Shown here piece by piece: positions 1 through 8,103 of a stretch of 64,000 nt of DNA (the stretch's first letter is position 1; each line of letters starts with the position of its first letter). The stretch is from Labrys sedimenti (GTDB lineage: Bacteria > Pseudomonadota > Alphaproteobacteria > Rhizobiales > Labraceae), in assembly GCF_034424805.1 (NCBI RefSeq), contig NZ_JAXOUF010000002.1, positions 620,001 through 684,000 of the forward strand, given 5' to 3'. The notes beneath the pieces were generated by a model. It was not told the origin of the DNA, ran no database searches, and saw only the letters and a program-made list of their open reading frames with translations. Position numbers and translations under genes: made by a program.

Positions 1-294
1 ATCGGCACGGTGCTGGAGGCGGTACCCCTGGAAGGGGCGCGCAAACCGGCCTATCGCATGCGGATCGACTTCGGTGACGAGATCGGCGTCAAGGCCTCCT
101 CCGCCCAGCTCACCGCGCTCTACAGGGCCGATGAGCTGGTCGGCCGCCAGGTGATGGCGGTGGTCAATTTTCCGCCGCGCCAGATCGGCAAGTTCATGTC
201 GCAAGTGCTGACGCTGGGCTTCCCCGGCGCCGATGGCGCCGTCGTGCTGGCGACGCCGGAACGTCAAGCTCCGAACGGCTCGCGATTGTTCTGA
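1..294 (+). CDS. csaA: CsaA-like tRNA-binding chaperone, 5' end outside window
   Basis: This is the C-terminal part of a CsaA-type protein, a small OB-fold tRNA-binding-domain protein (about 110 residues in the family) described as an export-related chaperone. The frame is open from the first base (reading IGTVLEAVPLEGARKPAYRM), so the first roughly 10-15 residues lie upstream. Family features visible are the GTVLEA strand, the KPAYRMRIDFG segment, and the VNFPPRQIGKFMSQVLTLGF core followed by a short acidic/variable tail. It ends at a TGA at 292-294 and is followed by a repeat-filled gap. An internal GTG at 10 could be taken as a start but would cut the first beta strand, so I read the gene as truncated by the window edge. 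Confidence 0.85.
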   Translation: MGTVLEAVPLEGARKPAYRMRIDFGDEIGVKASSAQLTALYRADELVGRQVMAVVNFPPRQIGKFMSQVLTLGFPGADGAVVLATPERQAPNGSRLF

Positions 295-353
295 GGCGCC
301 CCTTTCAAGATGTTTGGAACGAACCCGAAAAAGACTGGGATGGGGCAACGCGA

Positions 354-519
354 CCCCTCATCCGCCCCCAAGGTTCTTTACTTGAACGCGTGATCCTGAA
401 AGGACCACGCTATGGCACCTTCTCCCGCAAGGGGAGAAGGCGATCGACCAGCACTGAGCCTCCCGAAAGTGATTCCCTTCTCCCCTTGCGGGAGAAGGTG
501 CTGTCAGGCGGATGAGGGG
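354..519. repeat. Nested palindromic intergenic repeat (CTTCTCCC type)
   Basis: The 334-base gap between csaA and the thiolase gene is mostly a nested inverted repeat. Outer arms are CCCCTCATCCGCC at 354-366 and its complement at 507-519. Inner arms at 415-440 and 476-501 are exact reverse complements over 26 bases, and each arm is itself a hairpin (CCTTCTCCC ... GGGAGAAGG around a GCAAG loop). Elements of this form are common in intergenic DNA of Hyphomicrobiales. No coding signal is seen in the rest of the gap. Confidence 0.8.
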
Positions 520-628
520 GCACCGCTCGACCCGGATTTCACACATCAACACCTTGAAAAGGGTGGTTCTGAGAGCAGAGGCGGCGGCGACCTCTCCGCG
601 TAAGGATGGGGTTCCACCATGCCTGTCC

Positions 629-1819
629 CTACGCGATCCTCTCGACCGCGATCGCCGTCGCTTCGCCGCCGCCGATGCAGAGCGAGGCAATGCCGCGCTT
701 GAGGTCGTTGCGTGCCAGGGCATGCAGCAAGGTGACGATGATGCGCGCGCCGGTCGCGCCGATGGGATGGCCGAGAGCGCAGGCGCCGCCATGGATGTTG
801 AGGCGGTCGGCCGGGATGTCGAGGTCGTGGCGCGCTGCCATCGCGACTGCGGCGAAGGCCTCGTTGATTTCGAACAGGTCGACATCTCCCACGCGCCAGC
901 TCGTGCGTTCGAGCAGCTTTCGCATGGCCGGGATCGGCGCCGTGGTGAACCAGGCTGGGTCCTGGCTGTGGGTGGCGTGTCCCTTGATCTCGGCAAGCAC
1001 GGGTAGCCCGTCGCGCTCGGCAATGGAGCGGCGGGTCAGGACGAGCGCGGCCGCGCCGTCGGCATTGGCCGAGGAACTGGCGGCGGTGATGGTGCCGTCC
1101 TTGCGGAAGGCCGGCCTGAGCTGTGGTATCTTGTCGGGCGAGACCTTGAGCGGGTTCTCGTCGTCGGCAACCAGCCGGGGACCGCCCTTGCCCGGCACCT
1201 CCACCGGCACGATCTCGGCGGCGAAAGCACCGGTCTCGACTGCCTTGCGGGCGCGGGTCAGGGTTTCCACGGCATAGGCGTCCTGGTCATCGCGGCTGAA
1301 CTGATAGGCCTCAGCCGTCGCCTCGCCGAAATCGCCCATCGGGCGGCCGCCTTCATAGGCATCCTCCAGGCCGTCGAGCATCATGTGGTCGAGAAGGCGG
1401 TCATGGCCCATGCGGTAGCCGCTGCGTGCCTTGGCCAGCAGATAGGGCGCGTTCGACATCGATTCCATGCCACCCGTCACCACGATGTCGGCAGAGCCGG
1501 CGCGAAGGAGATCGTGGCCGAACATGGTCGCCTTCATGCCGGAACCGCAGACCTTGTTGACGGTCGTCGCTCCCGTGGCGTCGGGCAGTCCCGCATGACG
1601 GGCGGCCTGACGGGCCGGGGCCTGGCCAAGGCCGGCCGGGAGCACGCAGCCTAGCAGGACCTCGTCCACGCGATCGCCGGCAAGGTTCGCGCGCGTCAGG
1701 GCCTCTTTCACTACATGGGCGCCGAGCGCAGGAGAGAGCAGGCTCGAGAGGTCACCCTGGAAACGTCCCAATGGGGTACGTACGGCGGAAACGATGACGA
1801 CGGGGTCGCTGCTGGACAT
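629..1819 (-). CDS. Acetyl-CoA C-acyltransferase (thiolase)
   Basis: A 396-residue thiolase that condenses or cleaves acyl-CoAs (acetyl-CoA C-acetyltransferase class) in fatty-acid or ketone/PHB metabolism. The acylated cysteine lies in NKVCGSGMKA near residue 90, the C-terminal catalytic histidine in GGACALGHPIGATGAR, and the second cysteine in SLCIGGGEATA, so all three active-site elements are present. Length is typical of the family (390-400). The start at 1819 gives MSSSDPVVIVSAVRTP; an upstream ATG at 1849 adds ten poorly conserved residues and is less likely. It is divergent from an alpha/beta hydrolase and a TetR regulator, which may control both. Substrate chain length cannot be told from sequence. 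Confidence 0.9.
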   Translation of the reverse strand: MSSSDPVVIVSAVRTPLGRFQGDLSSLLSPALGAHVVKEALTRANLAGDRVDEVLLGCVLPAGLGQAPARQAARHAGLPDATGATTVNKVCGSGMKATMFGHDLLRAGSADIVVTGGMESMSNAPYLLAKARSGYRMGHDRLLDHMMLDGLEDAYEGGRPMGDFGEATAEAYQFSRDDQDAYAVETLTRARKAVETGAFAAEIVPVEVPGKGGPRLVADDENPLKVSPDKIPQLRPAFRKDGTITAASSSANADGAAALVLTRRSIAERDGLPVLAEIKGHATHSQDPAWFTTAPIPAMRKLLERTSWRVGDVDLFEINEAFAAVAMAARHDLDIPADRLNIHGGACALGHPIGATGARIIVTLLHALARNDLKRGIASLCIGGGEATAIAVERIA

Positions 1820-1906
1820 GGCTCGATCCTCACTGACATTGCGGGACACTATTGCATGATGGATGACATATTATATTATGGTCATAATTTAAAGGGGAGA
1901 ATGGCC
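1820..1906. promoter_or_regulatory. Divergent promoter region with AT-rich dyad
   Basis: This AT-rich 87-base gap separates the thiolase and hydrolase genes. It contains an imperfect dyad at 1863-1885 (ATGAC ... GTCAT around an ATATTATATTATG core) that could be the operator of the TetR regulator encoded at 2704. A strong ribosome-binding sequence (AAAGGGGAG, 1891-1899) precedes the hydrolase. Regulator assignment is inference. Confidence 0.4.
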
Positions 1907-2686
1907 ATGGATCTTTCGGAATGCGTCGACCCACGCAAACTGGCGTTGCGGATGATCACGCCCCGGCGGCTTTCCCCGCGCGCCGTGCCGGTTCCCGAAG
2001 GCGCGACCCCCTTCTTCGTCGCGCATGATGGCGGCTCGATCGCCGGCTGGCGCTGGGGCCATGGCGAGCCGGTGCTCCTGGTACATGGCTGGGAAGCAAC
2101 CCATGTCGACATGCTTGCTTTCATAGAGCCGCTGCTCGCACGTGGCCTTGGCGTGATCGCCGTCGATTTGCCAGCCCATGGCGCTTCCGAGGGCGTCTCG
2201 GCGACCATCCCGCAGATGGCCAGGGCGGTAACCGCCGTCGGCGAGGCCTGCGGGCACCTGCATGGTGTGATCGGCCATTCCGTCGGCGGGCCGGTTCTGA
2301 CCGTCGCACTGGCCGGAGGGCTGGATGCGGGGCGTGTCGTCCTCATCGCCTCGCCTGCCAATTATGGCCGCCAGATGCGGGCGGCGGCGATGGCATCGGG
2401 GGTGGTCGACGCCCGGGATCTCGCCCATATGGCCGATGAACTCATCCGCCTGGGTACCGAATTGCCGATCATGGACCTGCCCAGTTTCGCGGAACGGTTG
2501 ACGCAACCGGCTCTTCTCCTTCATTCCAGGGATGATCGCGTCGTCGCCATTGGCGAAGCGCGCGAAATCGCCAGATATTGGCGCGGATCGCGATTGATCG
2601 AGCTGGATGGACTTGGTCATGGCCGTATCCTTAGCGATGCCGGCGTGATCGGTCAGGCCGTGGATTTTCTGGCGGTGCGTTCCTGA
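1907..2686 (+). CDS. Alpha/beta-fold hydrolase
   Basis: A 259-residue alpha/beta hydrolase. Visible elements are the oxyanion strand VLLVHGWEA, the VIAVDLPAHGAS segment, the nucleophile elbow GHSVGG (Ser nucleophile), an acid in LLHSRDDRVV, and a C-terminal histidine in DGLGHGRIL, so the Ser-Asp-His triad appears complete. The start is placed at the second of two ATGs (1901 and 1907) because GGGGAG at 1894-1899 is seven bases from 1907 but only one from 1901. It is followed 17 bases later by a TetR gene, suggesting a regulator-enzyme pair. The substrate is unknown; an ester or acyl-CoA-related compound is possible given the divergent thiolase. Confidence 0.8.
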   Translation: MDLSECVDPRKLALRMITPRRLSPRAVPVPEGATPFFVAHDGGSIAGWRWGHGEPVLLVHGWEATHVDMLAFIEPLLARGLGVIAVDLPAHGASEGVSATIPQMARAVTAVGEACGHLHGVIGHSVGGPVLTVALAGGLDAGRVVLIASPANYGRQMRAAAMASGVVDARDLAHMADELIRLGTELPIMDLPSFAERLTQPALLLHSRDDRVVAIGEAREIARYWRGSRLIELDGLGHGRILSDAGVIGQAVDFLAVRS

Positions 2687-2703
2687 CGGGAGACGAGGCG
2701 GCC

Positions 2704-3312
2704 ATGCGCTATGACAAGGGCCACAAGGATGCGACGCACCGGCACATTCTCGAAACTGCCGCATTGCGCCTGTTGCGGGATGGCATAGACGGCACCGGCA
2801 TCGCGCCGTTGATGGCCGAAGCGGGCCTGACCCATGGCGGTTTCTACAGCCATTTCGCCTCGAAGGACGCCCTGGTTCGCGAAGCCGTCGCTCATACGCT
2901 GACGCAGCGACGCGGCAAGCTGCGCCGCTCCGCCGAGCGCGCCGACGACCCGATCGAAGGGCTGATCCGCTATTATCTGCGCCCCATCCACCGGGATACG
3001 CCGGAAAAGGGCTGCGCTATCGCCGCGCTCTCCGGCGAGATTGCGCGCCAATCCGAGATGACACGGACCGCCTTTACCGAAGAACTCTTCGGCAGCATCG
3101 GCGTGATTGCGGATAACCTGCCCGAAGGCGATGCCGAAGCGCGCCGCAGCACCGCCATCGCCATCATGGCCCTGCTGGCGGGAACGCTGCAGCTCGCGCG
3201 TGTCGTCCCAGACCCTACCCAATCCGACGCGATCTTGGAGAACGGCATCGAGGCGGCGCTCAAGCTGGCGCGTGGCACTTCCGGTGGCGGGAAAGTCAGC
3301 ACAGACAAGTAG
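2704..3312 (+). CDS. TetR/AcrR family transcriptional regulator
   Basis: A 202-residue TetR-type repressor. The N-terminal helix-turn-helix reads ILETAALRLLRDGIDGTGIA followed by LTHGGFYSHFASKDALV, which is the conserved recognition-helix and post-helix pattern of the family. The C-terminal half is a ligand-binding helical domain with a conserved GCAIAALSGEIARQ segment seen in the TetR_C group near QacR/NemR-like regulators. It lies 17 bases after the hydrolase and probably forms an operon with it. The dyad at 1863-1885 is the natural candidate operator. The ligand is unknown. Confidence 0.85.
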   Translation: MRYDKGHKDATHRHILETAALRLLRDGIDGTGIAPLMAEAGLTHGGFYSHFASKDALVREAVAHTLTQRRGKLRRSAERADDPIEGLIRYYLRPIHRDTPEKGCAIAALSGEIARQSEMTRTAFTEELFGSIGVIADNLPEGDAEARRSTAIAIMALLAGTLQLARVVPDPTQSDAILENGIEAALKLARGTSGGGKVSTDK

Positions 3313-3351
3313 ATCGGCGAGCGCCAGGCATCTGCCGATCTTTGATCGGCA

Positions 3352-4803
3352 TCAGACCGGGATGCGTACATTCGCCCGCAGTCCACCCAGCGGGCTGGTG
3401 GCAAGGGTGATGTCGCCGCCATGGAAGCGGGCGATGTCGCGTGCGATGGCAAGGCCGAGGCCGGTGCCGCCATGGTCCTGGTTGCGAGCCTCGTCCAGCC
3501 GAAAGAAAGGCTTGAACACGTCCTCCCGGCTTTCCTCGGGCACACCGGGCCCGTCATCGTCGACGGTGACGACGAGATAGCGTTGCTCGCGCACGCCGGT
3601 GATGACGATGGTCCTGGCGAAACGCTGGGCGTTCGATACCAGGTTCGTCAGGCAGCGCCGGAAGGCGTCCGGTCGCACCACCACGATGGGATCGCCCTGG
3701 AAACTGACGCGGGCATCCTGGCCTTGGCGTATGGCATTGGCGCGCAACTCCTCCAGCAGGGCGGCGATGTCGGTGGCTTCGGCCTGCTCCGCTGCATCGC
3801 CGCGCGCGAAGGCGAGATAGGCCTCCAGCATGCGGCTCATCTCGTCGACGTCCTTCTGCAGGTCCTCATATTCGGGACTGCTTTCGTCGAGCAGCGCCAG
3901 GGACAGCTTGAAGCGCGTCAGGATGGTGCGCATGTCGTGCGAGACGCCGTTGAGCATGGCAGTGCGCTGTTCGAAGGCGCGCTCGACGCGCCGGCGCATC
4001 TCGATGAAGGCGCTGGCGGCCTGGCGTACCTCTCGAGCGCCGCGCGGGCGGAAGTTCTGGACGTCGCGCCCCTTGCCGAAATCCTGCGCCGCATTGGCGA
4101 GCTGCTGGATCGGCCGGATCTGGTTGCGCAGGAACAGGATCGCCACCGTGATCAGGATCAGCGAGGAGCCAAGCATCCAGAGCAGGTAGATATAGGAGTT
4201 GGAGGCGAAGGTCTGGCTGCGGCGAGCGAAGACGCGCAGCACAGCATCGTCGAGCTTGACACGGATCTCGACAAAATCCGAGCGGCCGACCGTATCGATC
4301 CAGAAAGGCAGGCCGATGCGCATGCGGATCTCGTCCGAAAGCGCCTGGTCGAGAATATCGAAGAAGGGCCGGGCACCTCGCGGCGGCAGGTCCTCGAGGG
4401 GGCGGAACTCGATGCCGAGCGCGAGCTGCTTCTGGGCCACCAGTTGGAGCAGGTCCGTCGTGCCCTTGTCATGGGGCATTTGCTGGTAGAGCTCGACGAT
4501 CGCCGCGATGTCCTTGGTGGTGGCGGCCGACAGCCGCGCCGTCACGCCCTGCCAGTATTTCTCCATGAACATGTAGGTGACGATGGCCTGCAGCAGCACC
4601 ATCGGCGTGATGATGATCAGCAGCGAGCGGGCATAAAGGCCCTTGGGCATGCGGTCGCCCAGCGCCGACAGCACGCGGCCGGGGCCGGCCGCGAGTTCGC
4701 GCATCCTGGGCAACGCAATGCGGACGACCTCCGACGCCCGCGACAGGCCTTTGCGGAGCAGCGCCCCGGCAGATTGAAGGGCCGGCGGACGGGACTCCAT
4801 CAC
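3352..4803 (-). CDS. Sensor histidine kinase (EnvZ-like)
   Basis: A 483-residue membrane histidine kinase, last gene of a MarR / response regulator / kinase operon and overlapping the regulator by four bases (ATGA). Two membrane helices at about residues 59-81 and 204-226 enclose a periplasmic sensor of about 120 residues. A HAMP segment follows (IRPIQQLANAAQDFGKG), then the phospho-acceptor box with His289 in NGVSHDMRT. ATP-binding motifs are the N box around Asn391, DDGPGVP (about 415-421), FKPFF, and GTGLGLAI (about 447-453). All catalytic motifs look intact. It probably phosphorylates the OmpR-type regulator encoded just upstream. The signal is unknown. Confidence 0.88.
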   Translation of the reverse strand: MMESRPPALQSAGALLRKGLSRASEVVRIALPRMRELAAGPGRVLSALGDRMPKGLYARSLLIIITPMVLLQAIVTYMFMEKYWQGVTARLSAATTKDIAAIVELYQQMPHDKGTTDLLQLVAQKQLALGIEFRPLEDLPPRGARPFFDILDQALSDEIRMRIGLPFWIDTVGRSDFVEIRVKLDDAVLRVFARRSQTFASNSYIYLLWMLGSSLILITVAILFLRNQIRPIQQLANAAQDFGKGRDVQNFRPRGAREVRQAASAFIEMRRRVERAFEQRTAMLNGVSHDMRTILTRFKLSLALLDESSPEYEDLQKDVDEMSRMLEAYLAFARGDAAEQAEATDIAALLEELRANAIRQGQDARVSFQGDPIVVVRPDAFRRCLTNLVSNAQRFARTIVITGVREQRYLVVTVDDDGPGVPEESREDVFKPFFRLDEARNQDHGGTGLGLAIARDIARFHGGDITLATSPLGGLRANVRIPV

Positions 4804-5513
4804 ATGTCGACCATCAGGCGATATCCCGTGCCGCGCACCGTCTGCAGATAGACCGGATTGCCCGGATCCTTCTCGATCTTGCGGCGCAGGCGGTTCACCT
4901 GCACGTCGACAGTGCGCTCATTGGCGATGTCGGCGGCCGAGCCGGCAAGCGCCAGCCGGTCGACCGTCTCGCGCGGGATTTCGACCAGCAGGCGCAGCAT
5001 GTCGCGCTCGCGTTCGGTGATGCGAACCGTCTCGCCGCCTTGCTGGAGTTCTCCGCGCGAGACGTGGAAGGCGAAGTCGCCAAAGGTGACGATGTCGCGC
5101 ACCGGTTCTGCCGGTGTCGGAGCAACTGCCCGCTTCAGGATGTTGTTGAGGCGCAGCAGCAATTCGCGCGGCTCGAACGGCTTGGGCAAATAGTCGTCGG
5201 CGCCGATCTCCAGGCCCTTGATGCGATCGTCCGGATCGCCGCGCGCGGTGAGCATCAGGATCGGCACGCTCGAGCCGGTCCGGATCCAGCGGGTCAGGTC
5301 GAAACCGTTCTCGCCCGGCATCATCACATCGACGATCATCAGATCGAAGGTGATCGCCTCGATGCGCTGGCGGGCGCTGGCCGCATGTTCGGCCGTGGTC
5401 ACACGATAGCCGTGCTCGCCGAGATAGCGCGAGAGCAGGGTGCGGATGCGGTTGTCGTCGTCGACCAGCAGGATATGGGGGGCGTCGTCGGGAAGGACGG
5501 CAACCTTGTTCAT
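4800..5513 (-). CDS. petR: OmpR-family response regulator (PetR-like)
   Basis: A 237-residue response regulator. The receiver domain has the acidic pocket (VDDD, residues 17-20), phospho-acceptor Asp62 in MIVDVMMPG, the conserved Thr in LMLTARGD and Lys in YLPKPFEP. A C-terminal winged-helix DNA-binding domain ends in RTVRGTGYRL. It overlaps both neighbours by four bases, as expected for a tightly coupled MarR-RR-HK operon. The arrangement MarR (PetP) plus OmpR-type regulator (PetR) is known from Rhodobacter and is widespread in alphaproteobacteria; the symbol is assigned by this synteny, not by a search. Its regulon cannot be read from this window. Confidence 0.85.
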   Translation of the reverse strand: MNKVAVLPDDAPHILLVDDDNRIRTLLSRYLGEHGYRVTTAEHAASARQRIEAITFDLMIVDVMMPGENGFDLTRWIRTGSSVPILMLTARGDPDDRIKGLEIGADDYLPKPFEPRELLLRLNNILKRAVAPTPAEPVRDIVTFGDFAFHVSRGELQQGGETVRITERERDMLRLLVEIPRETVDRLALAGSAADIANERTVDVQVNRLRRKIEKDPGNPVYLQTVRGTGYRLMVDM

Positions 5514-6061
5514 CGTTTTTCACCCCGGGTCTTGTCGCTTTTGGTGATGTTGTTGCGGATAAGCCGGGCGACTTCTGCCCGCCCGTCCGGATCGACCATG
5601 GCGAACAGGAAGCGTTGTGCCAGCTCGGGACTGGTCAGGCCGGCTTCGGCGAGTGCTCGCGCGATGCGCTGGGATTGCGTCGTTGCCAGTTCGACGGCCA
5701 GTTGCTTGCCTTTCACCGTGGTGGTCAGCAAACGCTGCCGACGATCTTCCCGGCCTTCGCGCTGCAGGATGAAGCCCTGGTCGACCAGGTCCTTCAATAC
5801 CCGGGCCAGCGACTGCTTGGTGATTTTCAGAATATCCAGCAATTCGGCGACAGTAAGATCGGGATTGCGGTCGACGAAGTGCAGCACGCGATGATGGGCC
5901 CGCCCGAAACCATAGGCTTCGAGGGCATGGTCGGGGTCGGCAACGAAGTCGCGATAGGCGAAGAAGAAGAGTTCGATCAGCTCATAAAGCGGGGGCTCGC
6001 CCTGCTCGTTTTCCGAGCGTGGCGTGGGGGCAGGGGAGAACGAGAAATTTACGTCAGTCAT
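5510..6061 (-). CDS. petP: MarR-family regulator (PetP-like)
   Basis: A 183-residue MarR-type winged-helix regulator, first gene of the operon with the response regulator and histidine kinase. The DNA-binding segment LTVAELLDILKITKQSLARVLKDLVDQGFI and the wing REGREDRRQRLLTTT are characteristic of the family. The N-terminal 20 residues (Ser/Pro/Glu-rich) are variable. In Rhodobacter capsulatus the pair PetP/PetR is encoded together; the same order here, next to ilvE, is conserved in many alphaproteobacteria. A short GTCA-TAT-TGAC dyad at 6057-6067 overlaps the start codon and could allow autoregulation, but this is only a suggestion. Confidence 0.85.
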   Translation of the reverse strand: MTDVNFSFSPAPTPRSENEQGEPPLYELIELFFFAYRDFVADPDHALEAYGFGRAHHRVLHFVDRNPDLTVAELLDILKITKQSLARVLKDLVDQGFILQREGREDRRQRLLTTTVKGKQLAVELATTQSQRIARALAEAGLTSPELAQRFLFAMVDPDGRAEVARLIRNNITKSDKTRGEKR

Positions 6062-6125
6062 ATTGACATATTTTCGTCAGATCGTTACGCAAACCGGGCT
6101 CAGCGCGAAAGGATGTTCCGCCGGA

Positions 6126-6222
6126 GCGTTTTGCGATTTGGCAGAATTGCCAAGAATCGCAAAGACGCATCGAACCAAAGAGTTAGAGCAAAATAGCGTT
6201 TCCGTCTAAACGCGCTTTGCTC
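6126..6222 (+). repeat. Two-hairpin intergenic repeat, copy 1
   Basis: First of three related copies in the 575-base gap between petP and ilvE. It has two stem-loops. Hairpin 1 is TTTGCGATT ... AATCGCAAA enclosing TGGCA-GAAT-TGCCA. Hairpin 2 is GAGCAAA ... TTTGCTC enclosing GCGTTT/AAACGC. It is about 80% identical to copy 3 by eye over 97 aligned bases with no gap. No protein-coding signal is seen in the gap. Confidence 0.75.
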
Positions 6223-6414
6223 TGGAACGGGTGGATATCTCAACGCGCGAAGCGTGGTGCCGTTTCCGGCACGAAACATAAGGGGATTTGCCCCCCGACG
6301 CAAAAGCGACGGTTGCCATTATCCAGCCACGTCCCGAGCGGAAAAAGACGCTCGCGGCGAACGGAACAGTTTCCGCAACTGCCCGCCAATGGCTATAACA
6401 TTGCGGTTACCGGA

Positions 6415-6505
6415 GTGTTTTGCGATCTGCCGGAGCCACTGGCGGGCGCAGGGCCTCGAAACAGGAGTTGGAGCAAGAGCGCTCAGGTATGAACGCGCGT
6501 TGCTC
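6415..6505 (+). repeat. Two-hairpin intergenic repeat, diverged copy 2
   Basis: A degenerate copy between copies 1 and 3. The TTTTGCGAT start, the TCGAA segment, the GAGTTGGAGCAAGAGCG stretch and the GCGCGTTGCTC end align with the other two copies, but the first hairpin is largely eroded. It abuts copy 3. Confidence 0.55.
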
Positions 6506-6509
6506 CAAA

Positions 6510-6606
6510 GCGCTTTGCGACTTGGCGGAATCGCCAGGAACCGCAATGACGCGTCGAACGGAAGAGTGAGAGCAAACAAGCGTTTTCGCCAAGACGCGCT
6601 TTGCTC
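6510..6606 (+). repeat. Two-hairpin intergenic repeat, copy 3, in the ilvE leader
   Basis: A 97-base copy ending 31 bases before the ilvE start codon. Hairpin 1 core reads TTGGCG-GAAT-CGCCA where copy 1 has TTGGCA-GAAT-TGCCA, a paired change that keeps the stem. Hairpin 2 has GAGCAAA ... TTTGCTC ends. Another copy of hairpin 2 lies just upstream of the ROK gene at 24125-24161 in the same relative orientation. Confidence 0.75.
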
Positions 6607-6636
6607 GAGGAAGCGCGAAGCGCTGGAGGATGTGTC

Positions 6637-7530
6637 ATGTCGATGTTGCCCTTCGATCAACGCGATGGCTTTATCTGGCTGGACGGCCAGATGCTGGCCT
6701 GGGGCGATGCCAAGCTTCATGTTCTGTCGCATGGGCTGCATTATGGCGGTGCCGTCTTCGAGGGCGAGCGCTCGTATGGCGGCAAGATCTTCAAGTCCTC
6801 CGAGCATTCCGCACGCTTCAAGCGTTCTGCCGAGATTCTCGATTTCGCCATTCCCTATTCGGTCGAGGAGCTCGATGCCGCCAAGCAGGCCGTGCTCGAC
6901 AAGAACGGCCTGAAGGATGCCTATGTCAGGCCGGTCGCCTGGCGCGGCTCGGAAATGATGGCGGTGGCCGCCCAGCATGCCACCATCCACACCGCGATCG
7001 CGGTATGGGAATGGCCGAGCATGTTCGACATGGCCACCAAGATGAAGGGCATCCGCCTCGACGTGGCCGAATATCGCCGGCCCGATCCGAAGACGGCACC
7101 CTCCCTGTCGAAGGCCGCGGGCCTCTACATGATCTGCACCATCTCCAAGCATCGCGCCGAGCGTCGCGGTTATGCCGATGCGCTGATGTATGACTGGCAG
7201 GGCCGCGTGGCCGAATGCACCGGCGCCAATGTCTTCTTCATCCAGGACGGCAAGATCCACACGCCGATTGCCGACTGCTTCCTCGACGGTATCACCCGCC
7301 GCACGGCGATCGATCTCGCCAAGGCCCGTGGTCTGGACGTGATCGAACGGCGCATCATGCCGGAAGAACTCGGCAGCTTCAGCGAGTGCTTCCTGACGGG
7401 TACGGCTGCGGAGATCACGCCTGTCGCCGAAATCCTCGAGCATCGCTATACGCCGGGTACCATCACTCGCACGCTGATCGAGGACTTCAATCGGGCGGTG
7501 CGCCCGGAAAGCCAGTCGGCTGCGGCCTGA
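6637..7530 (+). CDS. ilvE: Branched-chain amino acid aminotransferase
   Basis: A 297-residue class IV PLP-dependent aminotransferase that interconverts Leu, Ile and Val with their 2-oxo acids in the cytoplasm. The PLP lysine is Lys159 in PSLSKAAGLYM. Other family signatures are HGLHYGGAVFEGER near the N-terminus, ECTGANVF with the conserved Glu and Asn, and GTAAEITPV near the C-terminus. The start at 6637 is preceded by GGAGG at a seven-base distance; an earlier GTG/TTG-type extension would run through the intergenic repeat and is rejected. A clear terminator follows at 7561. The adjacent divergent petP operon is a conserved neighbourhood. Confidence 0.95.
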   Translation: MSMLPFDQRDGFIWLDGQMLAWGDAKLHVLSHGLHYGGAVFEGERSYGGKIFKSSEHSARFKRSAEILDFAIPYSVEELDAAKQAVLDKNGLKDAYVRPVAWRGSEMMAVAAQHATIHTAIAVWEWPSMFDMATKMKGIRLDVAEYRRPDPKTAPSLSKAAGLYMICTISKHRAERRGYADALMYDWQGRVAECTGANVFFIQDGKIHTPIADCFLDGITRRTAIDLAKARGLDVIERRIMPEELGSFSECFLTGTAAEITPVAEILEHRYTPGTITRTLIEDFNRAVRPESQSAAA

Positions 7531-7560
7531 TCCTTCGGGGGCGTCGGGAGATATGGAAAG

Positions 7561-7585
7561 GGCAGGCCCGGTGGCCTGCCTTTTT
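7561..7585 (+). terminator. Rho-independent terminator of ilvE
   Basis: A perfect GGCAGGC / GCCTGCC stem with a CCGGTG loop followed by TTTTT lies 30 bases after the ilvE stop codon. Confidence 0.9.
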
Positions 7586-7698
7586 GCATTTTGGCGCCAC
7601 AGGCTCGAAAAGGGCCTGAGCTGTCGCCATGGCAACAGCCCAGGCCTCGACGTCATGCTGGAATGGATGGAGAGGCAATTTCCATAGGGAGGCGAGTG

Positions 7699-8049
7699 AT
7701 GGAGGCTTCTGGATACCGGGCCTTGGGCATGGTCGCGGCCCTGCTGTTCGCCGGCGCCTGTGTGCCGGATGGCGCCGACGCACAGGCCCGATCGCAGGCG
7801 CTGCGCCTGGCTCCGCTTCAGATCATGTGCATTCGTGCCCCATGCCCCTGGGGCGAGATGGCGATCAGGCCGGTCGACGCCTCGGACACGCCGCATCCGC
7901 TCTATCGCGGGCCGTTGCCCAGGCTTCAGGCCCGGCCTGCCGACGCGGCCGTGATCCGGCGCGCCTGGCAGCGGCGCACATGCATGATCGTTCGCGGCAG
8001 CGTGGAAGGGGCGAGCCTGCGCGTATCCCGGATCCTGGGCCGATGCTGA
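7699..8049 (+). CDS. Small exported protein of unknown function
   Basis: A 116-residue protein with an N-terminal signal sequence (ALGMVAALLFAGACVPDGADA), probably cleaved at an Ala-X-Ala-type site; a Cys at the end of the hydrophobic stretch is not in a good lipobox. The mature part carries a CIRAPCPWGEMAI motif and two further cysteines near the C-terminus (RRTCMIVRG and the terminal GRC), so two disulfides are possible. The start at 7699 follows a purine-rich GGGAGGCGAG. It stands alone between the ilvE terminator and the convergent aldo/keto reductase. I do not recognise the family. Confidence 0.6.
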   Translation: MEASGYRALGMVAALLFAGACVPDGADAQARSQALRLAPLQIMCIRAPCPWGEMAIRPVDASDTPHPLYRGPLPRLQARPADAAVIRRAWQRRTCMIVRGSVEGASLRVSRILGRC

Positions 8050-8103
8050 AGCACCGGTTCAGCCCGGCCTGACAGGCCGATGTGCCCTTCGCTTCCCGCC
8101 CGT

